From NCBI GenBank assembly GCA_001179505.1, contig CDMY01000601.1, forward strand, positions 1 through 40,677: DNA of 40,677 nucleotides, written 5' to 3'. The position numbers and the translations under genes were made by a program. The notes under the pieces are model-generated. The model was not told the origin of the DNA, ran no database searches, and was given only the letters and a program-made list of their open reading frames with translations. Of this stretch, positions 11,586-23,800 are shown piece after piece. Source of the stretch: Vitrella brassicaformis. Taxonomy: Eukaryota; Sar; Vitrellaceae. Each line of letters starts with the position of its first letter. The stretch's first letter is position 1.

Positions 11586-12851
11586 ATGTCGTTGCCATCG
11601 ATGGATGCTTATTCTGACCGCGAGAAGTACGAGCAGCACGTCAAGCAGGAGCTCCACATGATTGACAACGACCTCAAAGACTGGTTCCTCACGCGCAGAA
11701 TCGGCATCGAGGTCACAACAACGGCAGACAGGCAGACACACACACAGATCTTAGGGGCAGGCAGGCAGACAGGCAGACACACAGACACACACATATCTTG
11801 TTGCCGGAGATCTGTGTGCCTGTTGTGTGTTGGGGTGTGCTCCTGGTGGTCGCAGAAGGCGCAGGGTATGAGGAAGCAGCTTGAGAGTCTGAATGCGACG
11901 GGCCTGGCGATGAACAACGCTGACGTGCCGCCGACACAGATGGTCCTGTGGAACGACATCGTCCAGGGAAGGGTAGGCACAAACGAAGACAGGCAGAAGG
12001 GCCAATCGATCCTTCATGCACACACCTGCCTCTATGTGCGTGTGTGTGCTGTCAGCCCGACATGGAGGACTCCCTCAGTACGGACGCCAGGGAAATGAAG
12101 GTGGGGCGGGTACCAGACACAGAGCCCTGCAGACACAGATCTCTCTCTCATCGCCGACTTGCCTGTGTGTGTCAGGCTGAGAAGTACATGAAGCTGTTCA
12201 AGGACTCGACCACCGTCCAGCACCCGTGCCGCATTCCTGGTATGGGTGTGATGAGCCCTTCTCCCCCCTTCTTTCTTCGTCCGTCCATCTGTCCATTTAT
12301 CCATTCTGCCTTGTCAGGCGTCGCGTACCTGCGGTGTCTGCACGAGAACTTCAAGGAGACCTCACAGGTAACTCACACACGCAGAGGCACGATATGCAGC
12401 GAGCCGCACTTGTATCCTGTGTTGGTTGTCTTTATCTGTTGTGTTGGTTTCGTTGTGCAGGCCCGCACCAAGAAGTGCATGTACTCGTTCACGTCTTTCG
12501 ACGCCTGCCGCAAGGCCCTCCTCAAACAACAGAGCGTCGCCATGGAGTAAGCAACATGCACATGCACAACACACATGGCTGGCCAGAACAGGCAGAAAGA
12601 CATCCATCCACACGTGTGCGTGCGTGCGTGTGTATGGATGTCTGTGTGTGTATGTTTGTGTGTCAGGAATGCCATGACACGGCAGGATCTCGCGGATCGG
12701 AGGGCCAAGGTGAGGAGGCAGCACATCACAAGCTCTCACACGTGGCTTCGTGCGTGAGTGCATCCATGTGCGACCGTATATGCATGATCAGGCCATGTTT
12801 GAGAGGCGTGCGGTGCTGCTGGACAGCCTCTCGGGGCAGCCAGGACAGTGA
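11586..12851 (+). CDS. Twin CX9C (CHCH-type) protein
   Basis: Eight exons join exactly in frame to 196 residues: 11586-11711, 11856-11972, 12056-12100, 12176-12239, 12318-12367, 12461-12546, 12667-12709, 12792-12851. The spliced protein has CRIPGVAYLRC (residues 114-124) and CMYSFTSFDAC (140-150), each a perfect Cys-X9-Cys pair, 15 residues apart. Neither pair's surroundings are obvious without splicing, because the first pair spans an intron. Twin CX9C proteins fold as helical hairpins with two disulphides, are usually imported to the mitochondrial intermembrane space by the Mia40 route, and often help assemble respiratory complexes. The 113-residue N-terminal part is long for this class and looks helical (EKYEQHVKQELHMIDNDLKDW). 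I cannot assign it to a named member (COX19, CMC and others). The localisation is inference from the motif. Confidence 0.8.
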
Positions 12852-14317
12852 ATGAGCCAAGACTTCTCCGCTAACTGACACTGTCTGACACCCTTTTGCC
12901 TGCCTGCCTGCCTGTCTGCCTGCGTGATATCGCGCCTGCCTTGATGTGTCTTGATGCATTCCTCCATGTGTGTGGGTCGTTGAATCAACGACAGACAGAG
13001 AGATATGGGTGGGGGGTGGCCTGAATGGCAGCCGAACGTGTGTGTGAGTGAGCTGTGCCTGCCTGCCTGCTGCGTGCATGTGTACGTCATATGCTATCGA
13101 TCGTGTCGGATGAGTCATATGTGTGAGGGAGGATAGCCAGTGCCTTGGATGATGGGACGGTTAGGGCGCGTGGCAGCACAGCGTCGTTTGCTCTGCCCGC
13201 TCCTGCATGGGAGGCACGAGCGATCCCCCCACACACATGGCGGACCGAATGGACGGATGGATACCAGGGATAGACAGACTTCTCATGACGGGGGATTGTA
13301 AGGTGCTGTGCCGATGGATGCATTAGGCGTGTTTTCACGATTTGGTTGCTGTCTGGCGACTTTCCTCCTGCTGATACAGCGTGTGCCGATGCCACGGCAC
13401 GTGCTGGATCAGCAGGAGGAGGCTCCCGACACAGCAAACAGATCTTGACAAACACACCAAGCACACACACGCGCTTGTTCTACTCACTCTCTCTCTCTCT
13501 TCATCGGGGTTGTGTTGATTTTGAGCGTGCCCGTGTCCGTGCGTTGAGCGAAAGCTCAAGTGTTTTATGCGGGGGGGAAGGTCTGAGAGGCCGCTGTTTG
13601 ACAGAGATGCAGTCGCACCAGCCTTTGATGCGACGGCCGCCCACCAGAAATGGCACCCCACACATACACACACACGTGTTGTGTGTGGGGCTGAAAGGGG
13701 CTGGCTGGCCTGTCATCTGCAGTGAGTCAAATGCTCGAAACGCTGCGTGGCCCTCTCTGTCGGAGGGTCAGCAGCGAACTCAATTCAGACTAGTCCTGCA
13801 CAACCCCCAACACACAGGGAGAGAGAGAGGGAGACGGCGGGAGGAATGTGTGTGGTTTCGGTGAGACGTGCGGTGAGTTGTTTCCATTTGTTATGTCTCG
13901 TGATATTGGCTATACGGGACGCTTGCGTGTCGTTGAATGCACTCACTCCAAAATTCGTTGACGCTCGCCACGTGTGGCCTCCGAGTATGACAGCACTCGC
14001 CAGTCAGCCGGTCATTCCACGGCACGGCACGGCAGACACACCACAGCACAACGTCCGAAAACGGCCACAACACGTGTATGTGTATGTAAGCAGGCATATG
14101 TACACGCGAAGGATAGCAAGCGTACACACATCCTGTCAGTCATGCAAAAAGTGTGTGTATGCATGCACTTAGCGAACCACATCAAGCAACCGACCCTCTC
14201 CCTCCCTCTAGTGCTACAACAGTCATCTCTCGCAGAGTAGATGGATACCGGACTGTCTGTCTGCCTGTCTGTCTGTCTGTCTGCGCGTCGGAGTGTCTGC
14301 CTGTCTGTGTCGGTGCG
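12852..14317. other. Long convergent intergenic region with hairpin
   Basis: This is the longest gene-free stretch in the window, between the 3' ends of the CX9C and SMC6 genes. It contains CTGC- and GTCT-type simple repeats (about 12895-12930, 14255-14300), CT and GA runs (13485-13500, 13815-13835) and the strong hairpin listed separately. Open frames here show no family signal and I do not support any gene. Confidence 0.6.
13363..13420. repeat. Long near-perfect inverted repeat (hairpin)
   Basis: Arms 13363-13388 and 13395-13420 are 26 bases each and complementary except at three positions, with a 6-base loop (ATGCCA). The stem begins TCCTCCTGCTGAT and closes ATCAGCAGGAGGA. It sits in the middle of a convergent intergenic region. 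It could be a structured non-coding RNA, a small-RNA precursor or the remnant of a short inverted-repeat element; nothing in the sequence decides between these. Confidence 0.6.
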
Positions 14318-17300
14318 TCAGGCCTGAGGTGGCGCGAGCTCGACCACCTTGACGCGCGGGTTGCCACCATACTTGCCTGCATAACGCCACACACACAAAT
14401 CGATGCATTTGTCGTCTCTCTCTCCCTCTCTCTCTCTAAGTGTGTGTGTGTCTGTAGGTGTCTGTGTGCCGACCGATGACGTGTTGTTTGATTTCGTAGT
14501 GCGGTGTGAAGAAGAACCACTGCTTCTGCGGATTGGCCATGGCCAGCTCAAACAGCAAATCCATGCTGGGAGGTAGACCACACACATCAACACACCACAC
14601 ACGCACCATATCAATGCAGTCGTCTCTGTGTGTCATTGTTCAAAGCTCACTGACTTGCGTATGCGATTGACTTCGTCCATGTAGACGTCGGGCTCGTCGA
14701 ACAGGTGCACTGGGAAGTCCTCCAGCTGCGCAAACGCCATCAACAATGCACACTGAACCTATAGAACGCACATACACACACAGGCAGATGGTGTCGTGCT
14801 GTGCGGCTGATGTCCCATTGCCCCATCCACCGATCCGCTCACCGTGCTCTTCTCCCCCCCGCTAAGGCTTTTGAGGTCTTTGGTGACCAGCTGCTTGTCC
14901 CGCTGGACACTCTGGCTGCCCACATCCTGCGTGTTGACCACCTCAACGTCTATCGAATACGTCTCCGACAACACTGCCGATTCGTCACGCTCACGGTCAC
15001 GGCTGTTGTCGCGCCGGGCCTGCTGTCGTCTGCGGTTGTTACTGCGGCCGCCCTCTTCCTGGTCGCTGTCGGCATCGTGGTCCTGCTCGCCTCTCTGCCG
15101 CGGCTTGTGACGACGGAAACCCAGATTGCCTGCACACAGGGGTGGTAAGGGGCGTGTTGTGTGTTGGGGGAGAGGGAGGGGTCAAATGGGGCGTGGGGCT
15201 GGTCAGCTACCTTGCCAGTTGATGGTGTTAGCGCAGCACTGCTGGAAAGTCTTCTTCATTTTGGCGCGCTGGGCTTGCTCGGCCTCCAACACCTTCTCGG
15301 ACCGCCTCAAGTAGTTCTCCTGCGCACACACACACACACACACACTCGTTCATGTCACACCCACTATGGTGCGGGCATCCGTCGATTGTGGTGTGGGCAT
15401 TGGTTGACCTTGGCTTTCTTCTCGACGGCTTCGATTCCGTTGACGCGGGCCTCGATGTCCTTGAGCCGCCGCTCCGCCTCGGCCGCCTCGCGCTCAGCTT
15501 GCTGCACCCACCACACACACACAAGCAAGGCAAGAAGTGGTGAGCAGAGGAGATGTGTGTTGTCGCGTTGTGCTGGTAGGTACCTCGGGAGTTTTGCCCT
15601 GCTGTTTCTCCATCTTTTCGATGTAGAGCTTGAGCTTACGCGCCTCCTTCTTGTACGCCTGACGCACCACACACCACACACACAAGACTATCATCTGTAC
15701 TGGACCCCCCTGCACCCCCTCTCCCCAGGCACCTCAGCGGTCATGGTGACGTCTTCCGGTGGGTCGCCCATCTCTTCGGCCTCGGCATTGAGCCGCTCCC
15801 GCTTGACGGTGATGTTGTGCTGGATGGTCTCCTGGTCGCGCTTGGCGTCCTCGGTCCGCTTCGACACCTTCTGCTGCGCTTCGGACAGCTGTGTGTGCTC
15901 CGTCTCAAGCTCGGCCTTTCGCTGCCACACACACAGACACGTGTGACAGATCGTTTTGGTTCTTTTGTGGAGCGTGGGTGTGTGTGGGTTAGGTACGTTG
16001 TGCGCGGGTCTGAGGTGCTGTTCAGCCCATGTCTTTGCCTCGGTCTGTTTGGCGGTGAATGCCTGCTCGTGGCGGCCCTTGTCCTGCTGGATGGTCGAAA
16101 GCTCCCCCTGGGCCTTGGTCACGTGCTCCTGCACACGCGACGCACGTATTGAGAAGTGCATGGCATGCAGCAACACGCACGCATCATGGCCATCACAGGG
16201 ACAGGAGCCGGTGTGTGTCTGTTGTGGTTTGTAGGCACCTGCAGGTTCTTGATGCTTGTGTCCAGCTGCTCAAGATTGGCGTCGATGCTGCTCGTGTCAA
16301 CCTGCACACGCACGCACACACACAAACAAGAAGGTGGATGGGTGAGTGAGTTAGTGCACTCCTTCCGTGTGTGTCTCACCTACCTCCCGCTGCGCGTCGA
16401 TCTGCACGTGGTCGAGCTTCTCGTTGAGCTTCACCTCCTGCGCAAGGGCCTTCTCACGCTGGCTGTTGAGCTGCCGGATGTTGCTCTCAGATTGCTGCAC
16501 AACATACAGACACCCACACACGCACGGACGCACAGACAGGGAGGGAGGGAGGGAGGGGAAGTGGTGCAGGTCGCCACTGTCATGTGAGGTGCCTGCCACA
16601 TGCTGCGAAGAGCCCACCTGACCTGTCTGGCTTGTCTGATCTGTTGCTCCTGGTTGGCGATGCGCTGCACATCGGCGCGGGCCTGACCGTGCTCCTGAGC
16701 GCAGCGGGCGTCCTCGGCCTGGGCAGCCTGGCAGCACACAAGACACAGACAGACAGACAGACACGGACACGGACGGGGTGGGAAGGCAGGACCGATTGCG
16801 ATTGCGTGTGGGTGTGCGTACGTGCCTGAATCTGTGCGGTTTTGTCGATGTCCTCGTTGATGTACTCCAGGGCCAGCCGGCGCTCGCTGCCAGCCATCCG
16901 AGGGTACATCACACCTGCACACACACATGCAACTCATGACACACACGTAGGCCTCCATCCTTGGTGTGCACACACAGCTCCGTCCAGACATACCGAATCC
17001 GCCGGTTCCGCCGTAGTTGCGGCGGCCGAAGGAGAAGCTCGCCAACTCGTACACCTGAGTGATCTTCCCTATGCTGACAAAGTTGGCACAGAGGAGGGAG
17101 GGAGGGAGGGAGAGGGAAACACCCACACCCGTCATCCACCTCGGTCGCCTTGGTGCCATTGATTGCCCACGCCAACCCCCCCACCTATTGTCATGCAGGA
17201 TTTGGTTCTGTGTGTCGCGGTCTCGTGTGATGATGGTCGTCACGGCCCCCTTGTCGGCCATGTGGTTGAGCACTACCGGAGGCATCTTGCCCTTGTCCAG

Positions 17301-20300
17301 ACACCGCCACACACTCAGCAGCTGACCCGCAATGCCCCCGTCGTCACGGCTGACGTCATACACACCGCCGCGGAAGCGCGACACACGCTGAATCTGCATA
17401 ACACACACACACAGAGAGAGGGGCAAGGATGCACACAGGCATTCAGGCGTGGCCTAGGGTGGGTTGCTGTGTACCTGAAATGCCGGCAGCTGCCCGGCTC
17501 GCTGTGGGCGACCGAAGGCCTCTCGAGGCAGCCCACAGTCCATCAGGATTTGCTGACACCAACACACACACACACACACATGCCAGCAGGAAGGCATGCC
17601 AGCCCCGCCCCTCCCTTCCTCCGTATGTGTGTCGATCTCACCTTGAGTGAGTTCTCCTGGTCCTTGGACAGCGAGGGCACGATGAACGTGGTGAGGCTGT
17701 TTCTGAAGATCTTCTCTATCAAACACATGACGGCCATCCGCTCCGCCTCAGTGCCCCCCAGCCCGTCGTGCTGCCGCAGCTGGTCCCTGCCTGCGACGCT
17801 GATGAAATACCCCACCGGCCCCACCGGCACCCCATCCGGGAAGAGGTGGCTACGCTCCTGCAACACCCTCTGAACACGCTCCACCTACGACACGCCCACA
17901 CACATACACACGAGGTGAAGGTGGTTTGGGTGGTTTGCGTCCGTCCATACGTCGTAGCCGTAAGTGGCTTTGAGTCTGTTGGGTCTGTTGTGCTGCTGCC
18001 CCTGCCCCTGCAGCGCCGCGAGCTTCCGTTTCGCGTCGGCGGCCGCTGCCTGGGCCTCGCTCTCCCGCTCACGCGCCACACGCATCTCACGACTGAGCGA
18101 TTCCGCCTCCTTCTGACGGGCCTCGGCTGCCGCATGAGTGTCCTGACAGACAGCGAATACATCCATCCGTCCATCCAACCGTGTGTAGAGTGGTGTGAGT
18201 GAGTGCACGTTTGTATGGTGTGGTATCTGTGTGTACCGCCAGCTGCTTGGAGGCAGTTTCCTGCTGCTTGGTGAGCTGGGCCAGCTTCTGCAGTCAGTGG
18301 TGGAAACACACACACATACATACACACACGGATGGATGGATGGAGGCGTGTGGGAGGATGTGACATGTGGTGTGGGTCACTCCCTCCCCTCCCCCTCTCT
18401 CTGTATGTCAATCGGCTCGCTGACCTCCTTGATGGCTTTGATCTGCTGGTCCACCTCCTCCGTTCTGTCGCGCAACAGACCCGCTCGCTGACAGACAGAC
18501 AGACAGACAGACACCAATCTCGTCAGTCAATTGTCATCCCATGCATCGACCCATCCCATCCATGTGTGTGTGTGGTTGGCTGCCTGTGTGTCGAGTTGTT
18601 GTTTGTCGTGTCGCCTGTTGGCCAGCTGGGTCCGCAGCTGCTGCACCTCGGCCTGCTTCTCCTCCTTGGCATGCTTGGCGCTCTCTACCTTCTCCCTCAG
18701 CGCCTGCATCTCCTTCCGGTAGGTGTTCTTCTGCTCACTCAGCCCGCGCAACTCCTACACACACATAGATACATCTATGTGTGTGTGTGTCTTGGTGTGG
18801 TGTGGTGTAGTGGGGTGCAGTGAGTGAGTGAATTACGTCAGTGGCCTTCTGCAGGGCTTCCTCGCACTCCTTGAGGCGTGTGTTGACGTCGTCGGCCTCC
18901 TCCTGGCGGCTCTCCTCGTCGGCTACCATCTTCTGAAAGGCCGCCTCCTCACTCTCAAGCGCCTTCTGCTCGTGATACAGCTTCGCATACGGCACCATCG
19001 CCTCCAGCCTGCACGCCACACACACACACACACACACACACAGAGGGAGGGGAGTGTGTGTCTTTGGTGTGTGTGTGTGTGTCTGGTGTGGCTGGTGGGT
19101 CACCGCAGTTGGTCAGAGATCTTGTCTTTGAGCTGTCGCATGTTAGTGGCTATCTTGTTCTTGTGCTTGAGCTCACGCTGCGCCTCTGTGCGCTCCTCCT
19201 ACACACACACACACATCCACACACATCCACACAGACATGGAGGGACCATTGCCGTGCGGTGTGTTGTGTTGTGGTTACGATGCTGCTGCTGAGTTTGTGC
19301 TGCGTCTGTTCGTGTTCCTTCTTTTCCTTCTTGAGCTCCTCGAAGCACACGCTGAGGCCAGTGGTGCGCACAAACATGTCATACAGCTGAGACACACACA
19401 CAGACACACACACACAGAAGGAAGGAAACAGTCAGTCAGGTGCAGAGGAGTGGTGGTGGGAGGGGAATGTGACCTCGATCCCTGAGGTATCCTTGAGTAG
19501 CGTCTTCGACCGTGCTTGATGCAGGAAGACGATGGGATTGTCGAGCTGAGAGATCACACAGACAGACAGACAGACAGACAGGCCAACAGGCAGCACGCAT
19601 CGATCCTGCGCGCACAACCGTTGTGTGTGTGTGTGTGTGAGTGAGTCCGTACGTTGAGCTTGAGTGCGTCGCGGAGGGCCTCGAAGTCCTTGTGCTTGTC
19701 GCCCGTGGCGCCGCCAGAGCCCTTCAGAATGTACTTGCTGCGCCCGCTCCTCCAGATCTCCCTGGGCGCATGCCGTTCCACACACACGAGAGATATGTGT
19801 GGTGCGGTGCGCTGCCGTCTGTTGGCCTGGCGTGGCCACGCTCCCCACCCCCCCAAGCCACCACGTACCGCTTGAGTTCGATCTCATCGCCCATGTCGTC
19901 AGGTTTGTATGCCTCAGGTCCGCGGTTGGTGAGTGTGAGGGTGACGACGGCCTTGGATGGGCCGTTGGCATCCATGTCACGGATGTACTTTTTGATGGTC
20001 TGCCCACGCCCCGCATTTTGGCCTTGCAGACCCACCACCAGAGCTATCGCAGACGTCAAAGCACTCTTGCCAGCTGCACACACAACACAACACAATACTG
20101 GCGGCGCATGTAGGAGATCTTGTGTGTTTCTTCCCTCACAGCCATTGGGTCCGACGATGAGGTTGATGGAACTGCAAACACACACACACACACACACCAC
20201 ACGCACACACACGTGCACGCCGCGCATGTGCGCGGCGTGCATGTGTGCCGGGTGTGCAGCGTGGCTGTGCGACTGACTGACCTGGCCGGGTCGAAGGCCA

Positions 20301-20400
20301 CCCGTTCGTGGTTCATGAAGTTCTGGAGCTCCAGTCGCTTGATCTTGCCGGCGTACTCCCACCCCCCGTCGTCCGCGTCGTCCATCTCAACGTCACCCAT
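14318..20400 (-). CDS. SMC6: Structural maintenance of chromosomes protein 6
   Basis: SMC6 pairs with SMC5 in the nuclear SMC5/6 complex, an ATP-driven DNA-compaction and repair machine. I place 29 exons giving 1168 residues, in the usual range for the family. Exon ends (minus strand): 20400-20282, 20171-20140, 20073-19869, 19761-19653, 19545-19474, 19386-19279, 19198-19104, 19008-18837, 18754-18584, 18487-18425, 18287-18237, 18142-17951, 17884-17642, 17552-17475, 17393-17185, 17073-16994, 16914-16826, 16727-16623, 16494-16384, 16301-16239, 16128-15997, 15921-15733, 15658-15584, 15501-15409, 15319-15211, 15129-14843, 14758-14655, 14565-14474, 14376-14318. Walker A GPNGSGKS (about 47-54) spans an intron. 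Two coiled coils flank a hinge (about 465-665, with GPVGYFISVAG). The signature LSGGEKST is at 1077-1084 and Walker B is LFDEPDVYMD. The text LDNPIVFLHQ and DVYMDEVNR point to SMC6 and not SMC5. Oddities: a highly charged insertion of about 45 residues before the signature motif, and two introns that need GC donors. More N-terminal sequence could lie upstream. Confidence 0.92.
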
Positions 20401-20885
20401 CCGTGTCGAAACGTACCAGTTCACGCCGCCCACCGATGGATGCCGGCAATGGAGCCGCTGCCTTCAAGTGGCTGCTTCGTCATTGCCATTGCCGCACCTG
20501 CACACACACAATGCACACAGCAGCTTGCGCTGAAAGTTTCGCGACGACTGGTGGAACTCTGTGTGTGTGTCTGTGTGTGTGAGCTGACCGGAATCGGAGG
20601 AGTGCGTCTTCTGGCGGCTTAGAAGAACGCATGTGCATCGATAACAACACCTGCTGCACGGCACACAACAGAGAGGTGACAGAGATCTCAAACTTTGTGC
20701 CGTCAATTGAATGTGCGAGTCTTTCTGTCTGTCTGTCAATGCCTTCTCACCTCTATGCAACCACAGCAGCTCAAGAAACGTTGCTTCTCGCCGGGATCGT
20801 TGCGAGCTTGGAGAGATCTCCGCGACGAAGATGAAGAGGCCTGTGTTTGGCTGCGGATGACTGCGTTTGACCAGCACTTGTGAGT
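20401..20885. promoter_or_regulatory. Divergent region, SMC6 / CRAL-TRIO gene
   Basis: These 485 bases lie between two outward genes. On the minus strand they hold an intron-like segment (donor GTCAGC near 20590, TG-rich tract, acceptor near 20507), so part is probably the spliced 5' leader of SMC6 or an extra N-terminal exon that I could not join in frame. The promoter function is inferred from layout. Confidence 0.4.
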
Positions 20886-23800
20886 ATGCTTTTAATCGGG
20901 CCTCTGTTCGCGGCATGTCTTGTCCTCCGTTTCCTCACCGCCACGGGTGTGATGCCGCCGCCGACGGCTCGGGATCCATCGCCCCTCATACCCAACGCCT
21001 TCATCCTCCCACCCCTGCACAGCCAGCCAACACTCAGCGCAAGGCCGCGGCCGCGCCACACCCTTATCGCAGCCATCGAGACGGAGAGGGACGTCGACAG
21101 CGCACTGCAGCTGCTAGCACAAGACGACCGACCGGCCGCCATTGACGATGCCGCCGTCGCGGCATCAACGAATCGCAGGGTCAGCAACGAGTACACCTTG
21201 CCCGTGAGCACGCGGCTGCCGATGCCCCGCTCTCGCCTGGCGAGTGTGTTGGAGAGGCTTGAGGAGCTGGTGCCGCCATCTCAGTCCCCCATGCGCTTCC
21301 GCAACAGGGTTAAGGGTGTTCTCAAGACGGCAGCCAATCGGGCACAGAGGCGGCGGACACTGCGGGAAACCAGGAGGCGAAAGCGGCACCAGGTCAACGG
21401 CAACGGCGAGGGGCCATCGGCTCAGGAGATCCCCTCACAACCGCGAGGCTTTCAAGTCGATGAGGCGGCTGGAACATCAGCCGAGGCCGAGTCAGCCAAG
21501 GCCAACAACCACGGGCGTCTCGAGAGCAGCAGCAGTCGTGTGTCCCTCCGTCCATGGCGGCCTGTCCCGCGAAGCGGCCACAGGCCGCCCGACGGGGAGA
21601 GAACAGTAAAGGCCAAGAAGGGCTTTGTGGAGGTGGAGAGAGAGGTGTCGTGGATCCCTGCCGAGGAGAGGGAGAAGATCGCTGAGATGCGGCGGCAGCT
21701 GAGTGCCGACCTCGCCGACCTCCCGCCATGGCCGGAGCTGGTGGGCGACATCCGGCTGCTGCGCTACCTGCGCAAGTGCAACGGCGACAGCGAGGCGGCT
21801 GTGCGGCTGTACCAGTCGACGATTGTGTGGCGGCGGGAGAATGATGTCGACCGCATCCGTGAGGACATCGTGCAGAACCGGCTGACCATCCAGGACATCG
21901 TCAACGGCCGCGTGCAGTTCCTCATGCTCGACGAGGCCAATATGACGGCGGCCCCCAATGGGCAGCTCTTCAACGCCACGCAGGACGACCTCATCAGGTC
22001 GGGCAAGCGCATCCTCGATTTCCTGCCCATCGAGCTGGCGTACGGCTTCTCTGAGGAGACGGGCGAGATGGTGCAGTACCTCTCGGCGGGCAGGTGGAAC
22101 ACGCGCGGCATCGGGAGTGCCTGGATGGAGGGCAGGATCAATCGCGAGGAGTTTCTGCGCTTCTGGGTGTACATTGCCGAGGTGATATCCATAGAGGCGG
22201 ACCGGCTGTCGCGACGACAGCGGCGGCTGACGCGCGTCCACGAGATCGTGGACGTGTCGGGGTGCTCGGTGGGGCAGGTGTCCAAGAGCTTCTTCAAGCT
22301 CCTCAAGCCGTGGGTGCAATTCGTCCAGAGCCACTACCCCGAGACCAACAGGGACATCCTCTTCTGCCGCACGCCCTTCATCTTCTCCTTCCTCTGGTCA
22401 GTCAGTGACGCGACGCCAGTCACACACCCTCACACACACCACAGAGACCATACCATCTCTCCCTCCCTGTCCGTACTGCACTGCACCCATATGTGTGTGT
22501 GGCATCAGGTCGGTGGTGACGAGTGTGAGTCTGCTGGATGACGCCACTTTGGCCAAGGTGAAGCTGCTGGACGTCGACGGCCCCCAGTTCATCGACTGGT
22601 ACCGCAACTTCAAGGTCAGGCTACTCAGTGGATTCACCAAACGAGACCAACTCGACTACCTCCCCGAGAACCTCGTCCCCCTCAACGCACCCAGTAGCAA
22701 CCACCACACCGTTCTCCACGCCACCGCACAGCAGCAGCAGCAGCAGCAGCCAGACGCAAAGCAGCCGCCAGAGATGTCTGGTGAAGGTCAAGAAGGAGTG
22801 CTCATCGACATAGGCGAGAAACAGGCGGTCGACGAGGAGGAGCCGATCGAGGAATTGCCGCCCCCGGCCCCGCTCATCCCGTCGTGGGCAGTGCAGCCGA
22901 GCGACAGGGTGCGGCAGCTGCGGGAGAGGCTGCGGGACGACCTGGCGGACGCGCCGGCCTACGACGACCTTGTGGGCGACTACCGGCTCATGAGGTACCT
23001 CACCGCTCACAAGACGGTCGACGCAGCGGCTGAAAGGTGAGCAGCAAGGACGATGACGGTCACACACACATTTGTGGTGCCATTGTCGATCGATGTATGC
23101 GCATCAGGTATCGCAACACACTACGGTGGCGCTCCGAGGAGGGCGTGGACGCCTTGCGAGCAGACCTCACGCGCAGCGACGCGTCGATCGAGTCATTCCC
23201 CGGCGCGACTGAGGTGCTCAAGTACCTCAGCGTCGGATTCGCCATGCCAGCCACTTCTGGCGACGAGAATGACGACAATAGCGGCCATCCGTCGGTGCCC
23301 ACCGCCTACATCGGCCTCCGTGACACTGCTGGGCTGGTGAAGGCGATCGACAGAGGGGATCTCACTATGGTCGGCCGCTGACAGCCACAGGGCAGCAGGA
23401 GGATCGATGGCCTCACTCACTCTCTCTCTGTGTGTGCGTGTGTGTGTGTGTGTGTCAGGGTGAGTTTCGCGATTTTTGGCTGCATTACAGCGAGTACGTG
23501 ACGATCCAGGTGGACAGGCTGTCGTGGCGAGAGCGGGGACCCGTATACATCAGACAAGTCATCGGACTGCACGTAGGGCTTTATCCGTCCATCCATCCAT
23601 CCATCCCTACTGCATTGCGCTCTGTGTCGGTTGTGTCATGTGTGCAGGAGCAGCGCCAGAGCAAGCTGCCCCCTCGTCGATTCTTCACGTTGTTTCGCGA
23701 GATCATCGGTTTCCAGGAGCAGCACTACCCCGAGACCACCTCCCAGATCGTCATTCAGAGCTCCAACCCCGTCGTGTACCTCGCGCTGCAAATCGTCAAA

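Noticed and set aside
12852-14317. Hidden gene in the long convergent spacer
   Set aside because: Open frames here are low-complexity, lack homology signals and cannot be linked by convincing splice sites.
17163-17873. 236-codon open frame on the plus strand across SMC6 exons
   Set aside because: It runs through several good minus-strand splice sites and TG/CA repeats and has no recognisable protein features.
21492-22334. 280-codon open frame on the minus strand inside the CRAL-TRIO gene
   Set aside because: It is an antisense shadow of GC-rich coding sequence. The plus strand there has clear family signal and matching domain repeats.
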